In this document: piece after piece, positions 55,675 to 64,000 of the stretch
Layout: each line of letters starts with the position of its first letter
Position numbering within the stretch: position 1 is the stretch's first letter
Source of the DNA: Xiphophorus maculatus
Lineage: Eukaryota; Chordata; Actinopteri; Cyprinodontiformes; Poeciliidae
Length of the DNA stretch: 64,000 bases
Assembly: GCF_002775205.1 (NCBI RefSeq)
Contig: NC_036454.1
Location: 5,833,882-5,897,881, forward strand
Direction of reading: 5' to 3'
Translations under genes and position numbers: made by a program
Notes under the pieces: model-generated
The model's input: the letters and a program-made list of their open reading frames with translations, nothing else
Databases searched by the model: none
What the model was told of the DNA's origin: nothing

Positions 55675-56971
55675 TACGGAAGAACATTAGGGCCACTGGA
55701 AGAAAAAAAAAAGTCTTACTTTTTTACAGAATGTTCACTTAAATCTCAGAATTCTGGTTTTAAATTAAAAATTCTGACTTTAATATCAAAATATTCACCG
55801 TAAACTCATAATTCTGAATTAATTTTTTCTACTGAGCAGAGCGTGGCCTAGCGTGACTGACCCAGGTCACGCTAGGCTTTTTTGTTCTCCATCATTTTGA
55901 CCGACAGCATTTTAAAAAAATCGGTCATGTACTATTTTTCCCCGTCAAATTATAATCCCATTAGCATCAGCTATTTAGCTGCATTTTTATGCGTTGGACA
56001 GTGAATCCAGATCCCGTCACACATAAAACAGATGAATGCATCTAACTTTTTCTCCGTGACAAAAACCACTGACTGTGGCCCCAATAACTTTCAAGAAATT
56101 ATATTAAGCGACTCCACTTAAATTACCAGCACTTCACCCGCTGCGGTCTGAACGCACAGCCTCACAAATTCCTCTTGGTCGCATCTACAAAGAAATCTGC
56201 GCTAGTTCATCGGTCAGTCGAATCTGTCTGATCCAAACCGATCAATTGAACTATTTTTTACCCTGTGCGGTCCGGGCCTGGGCTTTTACAAGGATTTTTT
56301 TGCGTGGTTTCGCTTCCCCGAAACGGACAGATGTTACGTCTGCCGCGCTTCTGAGCGCCGCTCTCCTTCTGGGCCGGGAGGGTAATGTCTTCCAGCTCCA
56401 TTTGTTAAAACCGCTGGATAAGTTAAGTTTAAATCTTCGCAGCAGCAGAGCCGCGTCCGCATTGGTTGTGCAGTGCACTGCGCATGTTGTGGTCTAATTA
56501 ACTTCTGCACCTTTATTTATTTCCTCAAGATAAGCTGCCGGGTCGTCTGTTTAGACTATAAATGGATTAGCTCAACATTGCTTTCTCTTTAGTTTTCTCT
56601 GTTCTGTATGTAATGGAGACTTGAATTAAACGCGCCATTTCTACCAAAGTTTTGATATGGGCTTCCTAACCCAGATTCTCCAAAGCGTCCGGTCCATAGC
56701 TCTTCAACGCGCTGTCAGCTCCCGGTCAGAAAGACGCATTTAGTTCAGTGTCCATGAAATGATATTCAGAAAGGATTTTTTTATTGATTGAATTTAGTTG
56801 CCTCTGCGATTAACTCTTTGCATAAAGTCTATAATGTCTGAGCATGTGCACCAGTCAAGGGTGTGAATTATATCCTGTCAAATTTTCCCGTCGTTTAAAA
56901 AATTAACCGGTCAAATATGAAAAATATTCCGTTAACGTGACCTCTGCTACTGGCCCTAATCGTCCTCCGTA
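55675..56971. mobile_element. Large TIR element (1297 bp), ATTAGGGCCA family, with 6-bp target duplication
   Basis: The left end TACGGAAGAACATTAGGGCC and right end GGCCCTAATCGTCCTCCGTA are about 85% complementary. TTGACC lies directly outside both ends (55669-55674, 56972-56977). The first 150 bases are the usual low-complexity array. The other ~1.1 kb is GC-richer, unique sequence with an internal pair of GACCG/TTTAAA inverted words. No transposase is recognised; the 83-codon frame at 56246 matches nothing I know. Confidence 0.8.
56780..56785 (-). terminator. pkn3: Candidate pkn3 polyadenylation signal inside a transposon
   Basis: AATAAA on the minus strand, 372 bases after the pkn3 stop and inside the TIR element 55675-56971. 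I saw no canonical hexamer between it and the stop. Use is inferred. Confidence 0.3.
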
Positions 56972-57156
56972 TTGACCAGCTAATGCAGCGCTAGAACAAA
57001 TAACATCAGTGTTCTTGCAAACTCTACTACTGAAGTCAACACTGGATGATTATACTTGGCAACATGCATATTTGGTACTGGTTTGCTATCTGCTGCCGGC
57101 AGTAATGCCGAGAAATTGGCGCTAATAATTTCCCCCCGGCGTCTCCAGTCCTTCGC

Positions 57157-63145
<5,989 letters not shown>

Positions 63146-64000
63146 CTGAATAAAGAAAACTTTAGATCTGTTACTTGTAATTATTTAATCGAAAACTATA
63201 TATTGACAAAATAAGCAACATTTCCAAGTCAAAAACCCCTTAGTGCTGTTAAATTATTGATGAAATAGACAGCCAGCCATCCGAGTTCAACATCTGATGT
63301 ACTCAGATTTAATCCAATTTAATTGGATCCACGGATTGCTTAACAACAAATATATTTATTTTTAATTAATTTATTATGTAGGCTATTCAATCATCAGATT
63401 GGTGCAGAGTGCTGTTATATCCATCAGATTTACAGTCGTACCAGAAACAAAATACAAATGTTCTGACCGGAATCTCTGTATGTAAAAAAAATGTGATTAT
63501 TTGAGATCAGCAAACCGCAGAACCTGATATCACTCAGTGAAAAGCAGACAAAATTTAAACAGGGTTCCTGTAAATTTGACCAACTTAAAGTTAAGGCTTT
63601 TAAGATCATTTTTAAACCATTATGAATGGAATTTATAATGGTCTTAAATGGTTATAATGGTTTCAGAGCATTCTCTTATAATATATACAAGAATAAAGTC
63701 CTAATATTGCCATAATAAAGTCATAATATTATTACTTTATTCTCTAATTTCATTACTTTATTTTTGTAATTTTATTATTTTTATTTTCTTAGCATCCCCC
63801 TAATACTCTGTTATATCATCCAACTAACTAGCAATAAATTTACACTTTCCCATGCAAAAAAGTTAGCTAGCTAGCAAGTGCATATTAGCAGCTAGCTAGC
63901 GGTAGCCTCAACCTCCTCTAGTCAAGATACATAACAAGATGTCTGCACACAACTAAAACATTTGCTTAACAAATTCTAAGACTTATTAGCTTATTTAAGA
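63146..64000. other. pkn3 intron running off the right edge
   Basis: No further exon is recognised. It contains a fragment of the ATTAGGGCCA family (63680-63812) and a local cluster of TAGCTAGC words near 63862-63900. Confidence 0.5.
63680..63812. mobile_element. TIR element fragment, ATTAGGGCCA family
   Basis: The array CAAGAATAAAGTCCTAATAT with CATAATAAAGTCATAATATT and the right end TTAGCATCCCCCTAATACTC match the 51940-52300 copy. No left terminal repeat is visible. Confidence 0.6.

Larger units (their letters stand above)
50130..57156. other. Spacer between convergent zdhhc12 and pkn3
   Basis: No gene is recognised. It holds a hAT-like fragment (50645-50805), TIR elements at 51940-52300 and 55675-56971 and a second TIR family at 52977-53516. 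The stretches 50140-50640, 50810-51940, 52300-52970 and 53520-55670 show no other structure; open frames in them resemble no protein. Confidence 0.6.

Noticed and set aside
56246-56497. 83-codon frame inside the 1.3-kb TIR element as a transposase
   Set aside because: No DDE, helix-turn-helix or zinc-finger pattern is visible and an overlapping opposite-strand frame is equally long, which suggests only high GC content.

Overview
The window is vertebrate nuclear DNA, almost certainly from a teleost fish. Four protein-coding genes with GT-AG introns can be read from it. The DNA between exons is AT-rich and full of fish-type transposon relics (hAT, Tc1, TTAA-type and L2/Rex-like LINE pieces) and microsatellites. 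The species cannot be determined by eye. No operon, CRISPR array, phage or bacterial feature is present, and I found no previously undescribed gene system.

Layout. (1) 2095-26321, minus strand: eeig1 (fam102a), 11 coding exons, 385 codons plus stop, complete, with a probable noncoding first exon at 26560-26714. It has a 13.7 kb first coding intron and one GC-AG intron. (2) 26722-33040: a 6 kb spacer between two divergent genes, holding LINE and hAT remnants. (3) 33484-41186, plus strand: slc25a25, the Ca2+-regulated mitochondrial ATP-Mg/phosphate carrier, 10 coding exons, 471 residues, complete, with a CpG-rich upstream region carrying several CCAAT boxes. (4) 44368-49988, plus strand: zdhhc12, a palmitoyltransferase, 5 coding exons, 269 residues, complete. 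(5) 50130-57150: a repeat-rich spacer between convergent genes. (6) 57157-63145 and beyond the right edge, minus strand: the carboxyl half of a protein kinase N gene, best called pkn3; 11 exons give the whole kinase domain and C-tail, while the HR1/C2 amino half lies outside the window.

The gene set matches the human 9q34.11 neighbourhood (FAM102A and SLC25A25 divergent; PKN3 and ZDHHC12 convergent), which supports the paralogue names FAM102A rather than FAM102B and PKN3 rather than PKN1 or PKN2. The genes do not form a pathway; they are a conserved linkage group.

The most unusual structure is in the transposons. A family of terminal-inverted-repeat elements has ends containing ATTAGGGCCA and interiors made largely of short degenerate arrays. 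At least seven copies or fragments are present, two with perfect 6-bp flanking duplications. One partial copy ends about two dozen bases before the last zdhhc12 acceptor site. A second, unrelated inverted-repeat element with an array interior lies at 52977-53516.
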